Assembly (NCBI RefSeq): GCF_031822435.1
Contig: NZ_JAVQLW010000002.1
Location: 62,001 to 126,000, forward strand
Direction of reading: 5' to 3'
From: Paracoccus sp. MBLB3053
GTDB taxonomy: Bacteria > Pseudomonadota > Alphaproteobacteria > Rhodobacterales > Rhodobacteraceae
Length of the DNA stretch: 64,000 nucleotides
Shown here: positions 52,236 to 61,555 of the stretch, one piece after another
Position numbering within the stretch: position 1 is the stretch's first letter
Layout of the letters: each line of letters starts with the position of its first letter
The notes under the pieces: model-generated
Seen by the model: only the letters and a program-made list of their open reading frames with translations
Database searches by the model: none
What the model was told of the DNA's origin: nothing
Translations under genes and position numbers: made by a program

Positions 52236-52596
52236 TCGGCAAGGCGAGCAGGGGCGCTTCGCTGGCCAGGGATGGGAAAGGCTCTGCCTGTCGGCAAATG
52301 CTCGTCCATCAGCCGCGAAATGACGAAAGGGGGCGAACCGGCACCCTTGGTTCCAGAACCCGGTGCGCCCCGAGCAAAGGCAATGCTTTGCTGCCCAGGT
52401 CGGGACCAGGGCGCTTGGGGTCGGGTGCGCGGGCGCGGCCAAGGGCGATTTCGGTGACTTCATCCTTCGTCTTCTGCCGGGTTTTCTCGGCTGTCAGAAC
52501 AGCTACTGCCACCACCTACTGCCATTGTCGCAATTGACAGAGCATCTGCAGTGCCGTGAACTTTCAAAGCAGAACTGCAACGGGAGGAGTAACCAA
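52236..52596. other. Gap between abrB-like and VOC genes
   Basis: This 361-base stretch has short open frames on both strands but none with a ribosome binding site or a family I know. I see no terminator. The last part must hold the promoter of the VOC gene. Confidence 0.4.
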
Positions 52597-52998
52597 ATGG
52601 CAGTGATCTCTGGTGACGGTGTGTTCTCGCACGTCTTTCTGGGCGCGGCGGACATGGATGCGTCGGTCAAGTTCTATGACGCGACGCTGGGTGCGCTTGG
52701 CGTGAAAAACCTCGGTCCGTTCGGGAACGGCTGGATGCTTTACGGCAGGGACAAGCCTGCCTTCATCATCGCCCGCCCCGGCAGTGGCGATGCGCCGTCG
52801 AGCAATGGCGTGACGGTCGGTTTCGCCGCGGCGAGCACCGACGAGGTCGATGCGTTCCACGCCAGTGGCCTCGCGAATGGTGGGACGGATGAAGGTGCTC
52901 CCGGTGCGCGCAGCCACCTGCCTGGCGCCTACGCCGCCTATCTGCGCGATCCGGCGGGCAACAAGGTGTGCAGCTATACGTTTACGGACGGCAACTGA
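52597..52998 (+). CDS. VOC/glyoxalase family protein
   Basis: A 133-residue vicinal-oxygen-chelate protein with both halves of the fold: SHVFLGAADMDASVKFYDA opens it and YAAYLRDPAGNKVCSYT closes it. Members are glyoxalases, dioxygenases or resistance proteins; metal ligands are not fully clear, with His11 as one candidate. GGGAGGAG stands before the ATG. Confidence 0.88.
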   Translation: MAVISGDGVFSHVFLGAADMDASVKFYDATLGALGVKNLGPFGNGWMLYGRDKPAFIIARPGSGDAPSSNGVTVGFAAASTDEVDAFHASGLANGGTDEGAPGARSHLPGAYAAYLRDPAGNKVCSYTFTDGN

Positions 52999-53007
52999 GG
53001 AAAGTCA

Positions 53008-53262
53008 TTGCGGGACGGCTTTTCGACGGAGGCGTGCTTTTGCAGGCACGTCTCCGGTACCGGGTTGAAAACCATCCCATTCCTGATCTTGCTGACCGCG
53101 GCCGGGTTCATCATTTTCGGCATATCGTTGGGCGTGGTCCCAGGTGCAAAACGCATGGCGGTCTGGGTCGGCGGGACAGACGATGTCGGCGTCGCCCTCG
53201 ACCGTCTATATCGGCCTGAAGCTTGCGCCCATGACGTTCCCCTGACGCGCGCCATGACCTGA
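53008..53262 (+). CDS. Possible small membrane protein
   Basis: An 84-residue frame starting at a TTG seven bases after GAGG, just behind the VOC stop. It has one strong membrane helix (TIPFLILLTAAGFIIFGISL). No family is recognised. It may be coupled to the VOC gene or be a chance frame. Confidence 0.3.
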   Translation: MRDGFSTEACFCRHVSGTGLKTIPFLILLTAAGFIIFGISLGVVPGAKRMAVWVGGTDDVGVALDRLYRPEACAHDVPLTRAMT

Positions 53263-54030
53263 TAGCGAAGCCGGCATGCGGCCTGAAGCGACTTCGGGAA
53301 CCGGATGATTGCGACCGGGCGTCCTCAACATGGGACATCGAACGGCGCGGGAATATGCACCATCCCATGCATTGCTTCAGCATGGGTCAAAGCGCTCGAC
53401 CGTTTTCTCGAATGGATGGCTATCGGATGCCGGTCAGCAGCCGCGGGCCTAGCGTCGGACCCGCCGGTGTTCCGGCAGAGTCGGGTGCGCCGGAAACGTC
53501 CCTTGGGGCGATGCCAAGCTGACAGGTCGATCATAGCCGAAATGACAGCCGACAGATTACCTGTGATGGGGCACAAACCCCGCGCGGCAATTCGAACGCA
53601 CAAGCGCCAAAGCAGTCGCGAACTTGCCGCAGCAGTCATTCGATCTGCGGACCGGCCAGACACCAGGGCTATCGGCTTTGTCTGTTGAAAGTAATGCTCC
53701 TTCAATCCCTGTTCGGCAGGGATGGATGAAAGCCCAGGTCAGGCCATCGTCGTCCACGCTCGGCCCCGGCCGGCCAATGCGCGAGGCGGAACGCGAATGC
53801 TTCCGAGCCCGGAGATGGAACACGGGAAATGCTGCTGCGTTCGATGTCACGCTCTGCCCGGCCCGTGGACCCGTCCCAGCGACGGGCGCATGCGGCAACG
53901 GGGGGCGTCGAACAATCATTCGGGCAGGCTCTGTCGCAAGCGTGACCGGCCAAATGCGGAAATGGCCTGCGAATTGCGCTATCCGTCACCTATCTGCTTA
54001 CGCGATCACGATCATTGGCATGAGGACCGC
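53263..54030. other. 768-base stretch without a supported gene
   Basis: Several short frames exist on both strands, but none shows family features, a good ribosome binding site or consistent codon use. The stretch is lower in gene density than the rest of the window and may be decayed DNA. The promoter of the membrane protein that follows lies in the last part. Confidence 0.4.
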
Positions 54031-55290
54031 ATGAACGAGACTTCACGAAACAAGGGAAGCTCGGGCGATCGCTATGCCCGCGAGCTTGAACGACATCTGG
54101 ACTGGCTCGATACGTTTTCCTCGACCGCGCTGGGGGTGCTGGCGGCGGCATCGGGGATCTATACCTATCTTGGGGTTCGAACTCTGTTGGACAGTCCCGG
54201 GATCTGGACGACTTTCGCCGCGCTGTCCTATTCGGTGGCCGTATCGGTCGGAATCTTCGTCTTCTGGTCGTACATGCTGCGGCTTCTGCCGGCGGTGCGC
54301 AGCGCGGCCTCACGCGTCGGGCTTCTGCTAGCCATGGGGCTGGGCAGCATCGCCATCGTCGCCATGTCATCTTGGCTGAACGCCGCGGCACTTGCGGGTG
54401 GTGCGGCGGTCGAGACCCATATGGCCACGACCGTGCAGCATTACCAGGCCTCGCTTGAGCGCGCCCACTCCAATGCCGTCGGCGGGCAGTCGCTGACCCG
54501 CGATGTCGCGCGGGTTCGGCAAAGCTTCACCGATCTTTCCGAACAAGAAGCGGGCGGCACGCTTTCTGGCTTTTCCGGGCGCGGTGCCGTGTTCCGCGTG
54601 CTGACCCAGAAGGGCGCCGAACTGCAGGCGCTCGAGGCGCAGCTTGCCTCGGTTGCCGAGCCGATCGAGGAGACCTTTGCCGAGGGCAACCGGATCCTTT
54701 CCCGGATGAGGGGCATTTCGGTCGAGCCCGGCGCGCTTGAAGGCCGGACGGTGCGCTTTTCGGAAGACGCGGTGGAACTCGCGGGTCTCATCACCCAGCT
54801 TCGGCAACTGAACCCGGCGCCTCTGGTCGCGCGCGCGGCAAAGGATTTGTCCGATGCGGTGGTCCTGCCCGAACTTGACGGCTCGACGCCGGAAATGCGC
54901 GCAGGGCAGTCCAGCACGATCAGCTCGGTCCTGACATTGGTCGAACAGCGCGCCAGTACCCTTGCCAGCGCGGCGGCCGAGGTCGAGACGCTGCCGCAAC
55001 CCGATGAAACCGTCTATGCCCCGATGTCCGCCGCCGATGCGGTGATCGTCTACGCCCGGAATTTCGTGCCGGCCTGGGCGGGCGCGATCTCGATCGACCT
55101 GCTTCCTGCGGTTCTGGTCTTCATCATCATGGTGGTGCAGGCCGCGATTCGGACCGGGCGCGGCGATCATGATACCGACGACCGCATGACCGTCGGCGAG
55201 CTGCGCGCGGCCCTTGCCGCGGCCGAACAGTTGCGCCAGGCGGAGGTGGTCAGCGAACCACCCCGCGCGCTGCAAAGGCCGGAGGGCTAG
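54031..55290 (+). CDS. Membrane protein with long periplasmic/coil segment, unknown
   Basis: A 419-residue protein I do not recognise. Three helices lie near the N-terminus (about 27-45, 58-80, 88-118) and one near the C-terminus (about 348-368). The roughly 230 residues between them are helical and rich in Ala, Glu and Gln (QHYQASLERAHS, KGAELQALEAQL), likely coiled coil. It therefore looks like an anchored scaffold. The stop codon directly abuts the ATG of the ClpP-like gene, so the two are produced together. Confidence 0.78.
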   Translation: MNETSRNKGSSGDRYARELERHLDWLDTFSSTALGVLAAASGIYTYLGVRTLLDSPGIWTTFAALSYSVAVSVGIFVFWSYMLRLLPAVRSAASRVGLLLAMGLGSIAIVAMSSWLNAAALAGGAAVETHMATTVQHYQASLERAHSNAVGGQSLTRDVARVRQSFTDLSEQEAGGTLSGFSGRGAVFRVLTQKGAELQALEAQLASVAEPIEETFAEGNRILSRMRGISVEPGALEGRTVRFSEDAVELAGLITQLRQLNPAPLVARAAKDLSDAVVLPELDGSTPEMRAGQSSTISSVLTLVEQRASTLASAAAEVETLPQPDETVYAPMSAADAVIVYARNFVPAWAGAISIDLLPAVLVFIIMVVQAAIRTGRGDHDTDDRMTVGELRAALAAAEQLRQAEVVSEPPRALQRPEG

Positions 55291-56019
55291 ATGCGCCTTT
55301 TTTCCTCGCCACAGGCCGCGATCCGGGCCGTGCTGGTGTCGCAGGTCGTGCTGGCCGCAGCGATCGTCGGGCTGGACCTGATGCAGTCCCCGGGCAAGGC
55401 GGCGCCGGGCCTGTTCACGCCGGCGCCCGGCGGACCCGCAACCCGGCCCTATCGTCCAGATATGCGCCCCGGCACGCCCGGAAGCCCCGCCATGCGGCCA
55501 ATGGCCGACCGGCTGGAATTCAGCGCAGGTGACGAGGTTCTGCGGGTTTCGGGCCAGATCGCGCCGGGGGATGCCACCCGTTTCCTGGCCTGGCTCGAAG
55601 AAACCCGGCCCGAACCAGGTCTCGTGACGCTGGACAGTTCGGGCGGGTCGGTTTCGGACGCGCTGGCGATCGGAGATACCATTCGCTCGGCCGGATATCG
55701 CACGAAGGTCGAAGCCGGCGCGGTCTGCCTGTCGGCCTGTCCCTATATCCTGGCTGCCGGGGTCGAACGCAGCGCCGCGCCCGGTGCGGTTGTCGGCGTG
55801 CATCAAAGCTATTTCGGCAAGAACACCCTGCTTCCGGCCTTCATGGCGGTCAGCGACATGCAGCACGCGCAGGCCAATGTGATGGACTACCTGACCCGGA
55901 TGGGCATCGACCTGCGCCTTGTCATGCATGCGCTGCGCACGCCGCCGGACGAGATCAGGGTTCTCGACGCCGAGGAGATGCGCGATCTGAAACTGACCAC
56001 CGAAAGTTCCGAGAGCTAG
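55291..56019 (+). CDS. Periplasmic ClpP-like (COG3904-type) protein
   Basis: A 242-residue protein with a signal anchor (about 12-30), a proline-rich linker (about 38-70) and a ClpP/crotonase-fold domain. The oxyanion segment is LDSSGGSVSDALAIGD, the serine is in VCLSACPYILAAG and the histidine in VGVHQSYFG, with Asp candidates after VMDYLTRMGID. These match the periplasmic ClpP-like group. A proteolytic role at the outer face of the membrane is likely but not shown. It begins one base after the stop of the membrane scaffold gene. Confidence 0.83.
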   Translation: MRLFSSPQAAIRAVLVSQVVLAAAIVGLDLMQSPGKAAPGLFTPAPGGPATRPYRPDMRPGTPGSPAMRPMADRLEFSAGDEVLRVSGQIAPGDATRFLAWLEETRPEPGLVTLDSSGGSVSDALAIGDTIRSAGYRTKVEAGAVCLSACPYILAAGVERSAAPGAVVGVHQSYFGKNTLLPAFMAVSDMQHAQANVMDYLTRMGIDLRLVMHALRTPPDEIRVLDAEEMRDLKLTTESSES

Positions 56020-56029
56020 GGCGCACCGT

Positions 56030-56947
56030 TCAGAAGGCGAGGCAGGGTGAAAGCGCCTGACGCAAAGCCTTGGTGGACCCGCTGAGCGACAGCACCCCCT
56101 GATCCTTGCCCGCGATGTGCAGGGTGACGCCGGCGGCGGCCCCCGAAAGCGCGGCGGCCAGCCCCTGGCTGCGCGGATCGAGGATATAGGTCTTTTGCGT
56201 AGCCGTTCCCGCGATGCCGGGAACCTCGATCTGGGACTCCGCGAATTGAAAGGTGAAACTGGTCGAAGGCGCGCCCGCCGCTTGCGACAACGCGGCCATG
56301 ATGACCGGCCGGTCACGCAGGCAAAGTGCCGAAAGGGCGATCAGGATGCCGGTGCCCGGCCCTTCGGCGATCACCGGGCCGCTGCCCGCCTGGCGCGTCC
56401 GCCACGCCCTTGTGGCTCCGGTTGGGGCGACACGGGGGGCCGCCGCGACGGGCGCGGGCTTGGCGGTTGGTGGTTCGGCCTGATCGAAACGTTTCTCGAT
56501 CTTGCAGCCATCAGCGCCGATCCGGGGTGGTTTGCAAAGCTGTCCGTGCAGGGACAAGATCACGGTCTTGCCGCGCAGCGTCCAGGCTTGTGCATTCCCG
56601 CCCCATGCCACGCGGTAGCGCTCGGGACCCGAAAGCCAGATCGTGACCGGGCATCCCGCCGAGCCGCAGAAGAAACTCCAGGCATTCGCGCATTCGAGCC
56701 CTGCAAGATCGGTGACGTAATCCGACCGTCCGTCGCCATCCAGATCGCCTGCCGCGGTCAGGTAGTTGTCGAGCAGTTTCGGGTTGCCACCGGCCCCCTT
56801 GCACGAGGCGAGGTTTTCGCGCGTGAAGGCGTCAATCTCTCTGGGCGTCTCGGCGCTCGCGGGGGGCGCCGAGATGACCGCGAGGGCAAGGGCCAACGGC
56901 CGCATGGATGGGGCGAGGCAGCGGCTGCGGAAGGATCGTGAGATCAC
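56030..56947 (-). CDS. Secreted protein of unknown function
   Basis: A 305-residue exported protein. The signal peptide is either at residues 1-32 or, from an internal ATG (56905), MRPLALALAVISAPPASA. A calcium-binding-like loop DLDGDGRSDYV follows, then cysteine pairs (ECANAWSFFCGSAGCP), a proline/alanine linker (about 158-175) and a C-terminal beta-rich domain. It is convergent with the ClpP-like gene (10-base gap). No family is recognised; it may serve the same envelope function. Confidence 0.72.
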   Translation of the reverse strand: MISRSFRSRCLAPSMRPLALALAVISAPPASAETPREIDAFTRENLASCKGAGGNPKLLDNYLTAAGDLDGDGRSDYVTDLAGLECANAWSFFCGSAGCPVTIWLSGPERYRVAWGGNAQAWTLRGKTVILSLHGQLCKPPRIGADGCKIEKRFDQAEPPTAKPAPVAAAPRVAPTGATRAWRTRQAGSGPVIAEGPGTGILIALSALCLRDRPVIMAALSQAAGAPSTSFTFQFAESQIEVPGIAGTATQKTYILDPRSQGLAAALSGAAAGVTLHIAGKDQGVLSLSGSTKALRQALSPCLAF

Positions 56948-57122
56948 GGGATTCCCTCTGACCTGGCCGGGTCGCGCTGGCGCGCGCTGCCCGTGATTGG
57001 CGTTTCCTGTCGAAGTGAGCCGATCCTACCGCAATCTACCTTCTATCCAAAGCGCTCCGTTCTGCCCTGTAGATCCTGACCCCGCGACCGGCGCGGCTGC
57101 TTATCGCGGGGGCAGGTCGCTG

Positions 57123-57800
57123 TCAGGCGGCGGCGAAATTGCTGGGATAAAGCGCGCGCATGGACGCCTCATCCCCAGGTGTCTTGAAGCTCACGCCTTC
57201 GGCGATCTTCTCGGCAACCTTGACCGCGGGGCGGCTGTTGATGCTGTCGAACCAGCGCGCGACTTCGGGGAAAGCCGCCAACGCGTCGGGGCCCAGGACA
57301 CGCGGGGCGCGGGCGACCCAGCCCCAGGCCGAGATGTCGGCGATCGAATAGCTGTCGCCCACGATGAAGTCGCGCCCCTTCAGGTGGTCGTTCAGAACCT
57401 GATAGTGGCGCTCGATTTCGCGCATGTAGCGGTTCTTGGCATAAGGAACGTCTTCGGGGGCGGCATGGTGGAAATGGACCGATTGACCCGAAAAGGGCCC
57501 AAGCCCCGTCCCGATGAACATCAGCCAGGACAGAAGAGCGCCGCGATCCTGCGGTGCCACGCCGAACTGGCCGGTCTTCTCAGACAGATAGATCAGGATA
57601 GCGGTGCTATCGAAGACGGCTGCGCCATCGTCGACGATGGCGGGCAGCTTGCCATTGGGATTGACGGCCCGGAACTCGGGCAGATGCTGTTCGCCCTTGG
57701 CAGTATCGACTGGTACGAGTTCGAAGGGGATGCCGGTTTCGGCCAGAAACAGCGCGACCTTCATCGGATTGGGGGTCGGGTGGTAATAGAACTTGAGCAT
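57123..57800 (-). CDS. gst: Glutathione S-transferase family protein
   Basis: A 225-residue soluble GST. The thioredoxin-like N-terminal domain has NPNGKLPAIVDDG with the cis-proline and the glutathione-binding DSTAILIYL; the helical C-terminus has the N-capping motif SIADISAWGW. It conjugates glutathione or reduces peroxides. AAAGGA precedes the ATG. It overlaps nothing but follows the YghU-like gene by 26 bases in one transcript. Confidence 0.92.
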   Translation of the reverse strand: MLKFYYHPTPNPMKVALFLAETGIPFELVPVDTAKGEQHLPEFRAVNPNGKLPAIVDDGAAVFDSTAILIYLSEKTGQFGVAPQDRGALLSWLMFIGTGLGPFSGQSVHFHHAAPEDVPYAKNRYMREIERHYQVLNDHLKGRDFIVGDSYSIADISAWGWVARAPRVLGPDALAAFPEVARWFDSINSRPAVKVAEKIAEGVSFKTPGDEASMRALYPSNFAAA

Positions 57801-57826
57801 GTGCTGTCCTTTGGAAAACGATTCGA

Positions 57827-58687
57827 TCACGCGGTGGGGGCGAGCTTGTCCTGCGTCTTCAGCTCGAAATCCGATGCGTCATGGCGTTCGTGAAGCTGCT
57901 CTTCCAGCGGCCCTGACGTGCGGTTGACGATCCGGCCACGCTGGACCGCAGGCCGGGCCAGGATCTCTTCGGCCCAGCGGCGAAGGTGGCGGTAGCTTTC
58001 GACGTCGAGGAATTTGCCGGCGTCATATGCCCGTCCCAGCACGAGATTGCCGTACCAGGGCCAGGTCAGAATGTCGGTGATCGTATATTCGTCGCCGCCC
58101 AGATAGCGGTGCCGGGCCAGTTCGCGATCCAGCACGTCCATCTGGCGTTTCACCTCCATGGTGAAGCGGTTGATGGGATATTCGAACTTCTCGGGCGCAT
58201 AAGCGTAAAAATGACCAAACCCACCGCCGAGATAGGGGGCCGAGCCTTGAAGCCAGAACACCCAGTTCATGACCTCGGTCCGGGCAGAGGGGTTCTCGGG
58301 CAGAAAGGCCCCGAACTTCTGGGCGAGGTAAAGAACGATCGCACCGCTTTCAAAGACCCGGCTGCCGGTATCGCGGTCCAGCATGGCGGGGATCTTCGAG
58401 TTCGGATTGACTGCGACGAAGCCCGAAGAGAATTGATCGCCTTCGCTGATCCGGATCAGATGGGCGTCATATTCCGCGCCCGTCTTGCCGATCGCCAGCA
58501 ACTCTTCGAGCATGATGGTGACTTTCTGCCCGTTCGGGGTGCCCAGCGAGTAAAGCTGTATCGGGTGCTTGCCCAGCGGCAGTTCTGCCTGATGGGTGGC
58601 GCCGGAAACGGGGCGGTTGATGCTGGCCCATTCGCCGCCATTCTCGGCGTCCCAGGTCCAGACTTCGGGTGGCACATAGGTCGTCAT
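57827..58687 (-). CDS. yghU: Glutathione-dependent disulfide-bond oxidoreductase (YghU-like)
   Basis: A 286-residue Nu-class GST. The family N-terminal extension (PEVWTWDAENGGEWASINRP) precedes the thioredoxin fold; NPNSKIPAMLDRD and the C-terminal helical domain follow. YghU has disulfide-bond reductase activity toward glutathione-protein mixed disulfides. A GGAGAATGCG site lies before the ATG. It is transcribed after the TetR gene and before the smaller GST gene. Confidence 0.92.
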   Translation of the reverse strand: MTTYVPPEVWTWDAENGGEWASINRPVSGATHQAELPLGKHPIQLYSLGTPNGQKVTIMLEELLAIGKTGAEYDAHLIRISEGDQFSSGFVAVNPNSKIPAMLDRDTGSRVFESGAIVLYLAQKFGAFLPENPSARTEVMNWVFWLQGSAPYLGGGFGHFYAYAPEKFEYPINRFTMEVKRQMDVLDRELARHRYLGGDEYTITDILTWPWYGNLVLGRAYDAGKFLDVESYRHLRRWAEEILARPAVQRGRIVNRTSGPLEEQLHERHDASDFELKTQDKLAPTA

Positions 58688-58703
58688 GTCGCATTCTCCT
58701 TGG

Positions 58704-59330
58704 TCATTGGCTGTCCTGTTCGGCTGGGGGGACGGGGGTGGGGCGCAGGGCTTCGATTGCCTGCGCCAGATCCTCGGCCAGCGCCGAGACCTCTGCGGGG
58801 TCGGTGCCAAGATGCAGTTCCAAACGCAATGCGGCGACATGCGCCTGCAAGCGCCGCGCCAGCCGGGCGCTGTCCGCATCGGGCGGCAATTCGCCCATTG
58901 CCTTCGCCCGCTCGAACCCCTGGGCGAAGGCCGCCCGGAACTGCCCGAGATAATCCTTCGCGCGCGCCGATATCTCGGGCGCAGTCGTCTTCGTGTCGAT
59001 AAGCGTCTTGGTCACCATGCAGATCTGGCGCGCATCATCATCCTGCCCCAGCCGGGCAAAGCCCCGCAGGTGGTCGGCCAGGCCGACCAACGGGGATGAT
59101 GCCTTGTCCATATGGCTTTGAAAGCGCGCGAGCGAGCTTTCGAAATATCGCTCGAGTGTCAGCAGGCACAGGTTTTCCTTGCTGACGAAGGCGCCGTAGA
59201 TGCTGCCCGGTTTCATGTCGAGGGCCGATTCCAGGTCCTTCAGCGATGTCGCGTGATAGCCCTTGCTCCAGAACAGCCGCATGGCCGCAGCAAGGGCCGC
59301 TTCACGCTCATATCGGGTTGGCCTGCTCAT
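58704..59330 (-). CDS. TetR/AcrR family repressor
   Basis: A 208-residue TetR-type regulator. The N-terminal helix-turn-helix (AAMRLFWSKGYHATSLKDL, then SIYGAFVSKENL) is intact and the C-terminus matches YbiH/AcrR-like sensors. The ATG at 59330 was chosen over a TTG seven codons upstream. The gene heads a three-gene transcript with the two GSTs (17-base gap to the next gene), and two dyads just upstream are its likely operators, so it should repress itself and the GST genes until an electrophile or disulfide stress signal binds. Confidence 0.92.
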   Translation of the reverse strand: MSRPTRYEREAALAAAMRLFWSKGYHATSLKDLESALDMKPGSIYGAFVSKENLCLLTLERYFESSLARFQSHMDKASSPLVGLADHLRGFARLGQDDDARQICMVTKTLIDTKTTAPEISARAKDYLGQFRAAFAQGFERAKAMGELPPDADSARLARRLQAHVAALRLELHLGTDPAEVSALAEDLAQAIEALRPTPVPPAEQDSQ

Positions 59331-59378
59331 TGCGCCAGTCGTTTCCCCCAATCCTGCCGCATAGGAGGTTAGGCATTA

Positions 59379-59418
59379 TTGAGCGATTGCTCAAGTACAT
59401 TGTTGAGCGAACACTCAC
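59379..59418 (-). promoter_or_regulatory. TetR operators (two dyads)
   Basis: TTGAGC-gatt-GCTCAA at 59379-59394 is a perfect dyad, and TTGAGCGAACACTCAC at 59403-59418 is an imperfect second copy with the same TGAG/CTCA arms. The two centres are 24 bases apart. They lie 49 to 88 bases before the tetR start, where they would overlap its promoter. Confidence 0.7.
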
Positions 59419-59495
59419 TATCTTGCTCATTGCCCGGAACCGGCATGTTCCGAGCTTCGGCCCTTGCCTTGCTGACCCTTTGTCCGCGTCGATGG

Positions 59496-60563
59496 TCAGT
59501 TCGCGATCGTCACCAGGTGATTGTCCCAGGACAGCGCATGCCTGCGCCGCAGCCGCAGCCCATCGGGCTCGGCCGCCCATATCGCGCCTCCGCCATCGGT
59601 CATGGTAAAGGCGCTGTCGCTTGCCGCGGCCACACCGCAGAGATCCGCGCGCTCCAGCGTGGCGCAATGTCGGCCCTCGGCCGTGAACAGCATTGCAACC
59701 CCGCCGCGCGGGGAGGTCATCGCGATCATGTCCTGGTTCGCCGCGATCGAGCCTGCATAGCCCTTCATCCTGAACGCCTCGGATTCGGCAACGGGGTGGC
59801 TGGTCAGCGCTGCCTCGTCGCGGGCCAGCCCCAGAAGCGGCACAGGCTCGGCCGGGTCGCCTTGCCACTGCATGGCAAAGGCGATGGTGCCGGGCAGAAG
59901 CGCGAGATGGCGGATCGAGTTCTGATGCAATGCAGCGGGCAATTCCCTGCGGGACAAAAGTGCGCCCTCGGCATCCAGCACGGCAAGGTTCGGGCGCATG
60001 TCGTCGATGTTCAGCGGCGTGCGGTCCTGAGGATCGGTTCTGATTCCGCCATTCGCGACCACGATATGGCCGTTCGGCAAAAGACGCAGCTCATGCGGGC
60101 CGACGCCGTGGCTGTCCCATTCGCCAGCGCGGGCATAGGCCGCCCGGACATCCCAGAGCCCGACGCGACCGGCCGACCCCTCGGCCACAACTTCGGATGT
60201 GTAAAGCCAGCGACCATCCCGCGAATAGGCGCCATGGCCGTTGAACTGGCGTCCCTCGGGCGGGGTGAGCCGGTGGATGATCGCGCCGCTTCGGCAATCC
60301 AGGACGATGCCGAAAGTGCCGGGACGACGGGCGAAGGCGACGGCCTCGGCGCGATAGGGATGGGCGGCGGCGGCATGGCCTCGCGCCGGCAGCGGGATCG
60401 AGAAGGTGATCTCTCCCGAGGCGCCGATCCCGTGCAGGGCATGATCTCCGCCGGGCGACATGGCGGCTGCGACCCATTCGGGCGCGCCTGCCGCGGCCCA
60501 ACCTCTGACGGGAAGAACTGTCGCGGCGGCGAGGCCCTTCAGCAAGGTGCGGCGGTTCGTCAT
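59496..60563 (-). CDS. Tat-exported DUF1513 protein
   Basis: A 355-residue periplasmic protein with a twin-arginine signal (NRRTLLKGLAAATVLP, cleavage near WAAAG). The rest is a beta-propeller-like repeat protein with motifs such as GHGAYSRDGRWLYTSE and GVGPHELRLLPNGH. DUF1513 is often found with imelysins and di-haem DUF1111 proteins in iron-related loci. The ATG overlaps the upstream imelysin stop by one base (TGATG). Confidence 0.9.
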   Translation of the reverse strand: MTNRRTLLKGLAAATVLPVRGWAAAGAPEWVAAAMSPGGDHALHGIGASGEITFSIPLPARGHAAAAHPYRAEAVAFARRPGTFGIVLDCRSGAIIHRLTPPEGRQFNGHGAYSRDGRWLYTSEVVAEGSAGRVGLWDVRAAYARAGEWDSHGVGPHELRLLPNGHIVVANGGIRTDPQDRTPLNIDDMRPNLAVLDAEGALLSRRELPAALHQNSIRHLALLPGTIAFAMQWQGDPAEPVPLLGLARDEAALTSHPVAESEAFRMKGYAGSIAANQDMIAMTSPRGGVAMLFTAEGRHCATLERADLCGVAAASDSAFTMTDGGGAIWAAEPDGLRLRRRHALSWDNHLVTIAN

Positions 60564-61555
60564 CAATCGCCGTCCTTTGCATTGAAGCCGACCGAAATGC
60601 CCAGTGCCCCGCCGATCTCGGTTTCGACGGCTTCCTGCGTCGTATCGACGGCCTGCTGCAGTATTTCAACCTTGAGCCGGCCAGAAGGCGCTGCGACCCC
60701 GGCAAGGACCGGATCATCGAGCCCCTCTGCCAGCTTCAGCGCGCGCGCGAAGGCCGCCTGCGTTTCGGGCGTATCGGGAAGCATCGCCACCGCCAGATCC
60801 TGTATCCCCTGCAGCGACAGGGTGACATTGCGCAGGCTGCGCCCTGCCGCAATCGCCTCGGCACGTTCGGGTCGGGGTTTGTCGAAGGTTCCAAGCGGTC
60901 GGCCAAGCCGGCTATCCGCCAGATGCTCAAGCCCGGTGACAAGCTGGGTGTAAAGCGCCTGCCGCGCCTCGTCCATTGTCAGGAAGCTGCTGTTGCCCGG
61001 GCTGCCGGGCTTTTCAAGAAGCGGTCCATAGCCATCCCATTCGGCGCGAATATCCGCGGCGATACGGGCCAGATCGGTCGCCGTCGCGCGGCGCAGGCGG
61101 CAGAGCACCGGTTCCTCGCCGTCGATCTCCGACGGGTAGATCAGCCGCTCGAGACCGGAAAGCCCCCGCAGCGCGACCGAAAGATCGGCGAATGCCACAG
61201 GATCATCGATGGCAGGCGCATCCGCATCGATCAGCGCCTGCTGGGCGCGTCGCCCCGAGGATTTCGCATCGGGCCAGAAGCTGATTGCCAGCGCGCGGCC
61301 ATCCGTTTCGACCGGCCCGAGGCGAAGAAAATCGATCCGCGCCCAGGCATCCCATGCCCGCTGGAATGGCTCGCGCAGATGCGCCGCACTGCAATCCTGC
61401 TGCGCGGCGGCCGCCAATGAGCCGGTGGTCCCGGCAAGATCATCATAGGCCGGCAGGATGACGTCCCTGACCGCCTCGGCCACATCGGCATGGGCCGGGG
61501 CGGTGCCGATCAGGACCGACAGCGCCAAACCACGGATCAAAGCGATTCCAGCCAT
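60563..61555 (-). CDS. Imelysin family protein (second copy)
   Basis: A 330-residue exported imelysin-type protein with signal peptide (LIRGLALSVLIGTAPAHA). The helical imelysin fold is recognisable (AWARIDFLRLGPVE, LSGLERLIYPSE), but the G-x-H-x-x-E motif of the metal-binding type is not visible. The start ATG at 61555 lies 19 bases inside the upstream DUF1111 gene. It probably acts with the other imelysin in periplasmic iron handling. Confidence 0.85.
   Translation of the reverse strand: MAGIALIRGLALSVLIGTAPAHADVAEAVRDVILPAYDDLAGTTGSLAAAAQQDCSAAHLREPFQRAWDAWARIDFLRLGPVETDGRALAISFWPDAKSSGRRAQQALIDADAPAIDDPVAFADLSVALRGLSGLERLIYPSEIDGEEPVLCRLRRATATDLARIAADIRAEWDGYGPLLEKPGSPGNSSFLTMDEARQALYTQLVTGLEHLADSRLGRPLGTFDKPRPERAEAIAAGRSLRNVTLSLQGIQDLAVAMLPDTPETQAAFARALKLAEGLDDPVLAGVAAPSGRLKVEILQQAVDTTQEAVETEIGGALGISVGFNAKDGD

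Noticed and set aside
53325..53705. A 126-codon minus-strand frame
   Set aside because: No ribosome binding site, no family resemblance and irregular composition in a stretch that looks decayed.
54367..56316. A 649-codon minus-strand frame
   Set aside because: It runs antisense through two genes with signal or membrane segments and has the composition of a shadow frame.
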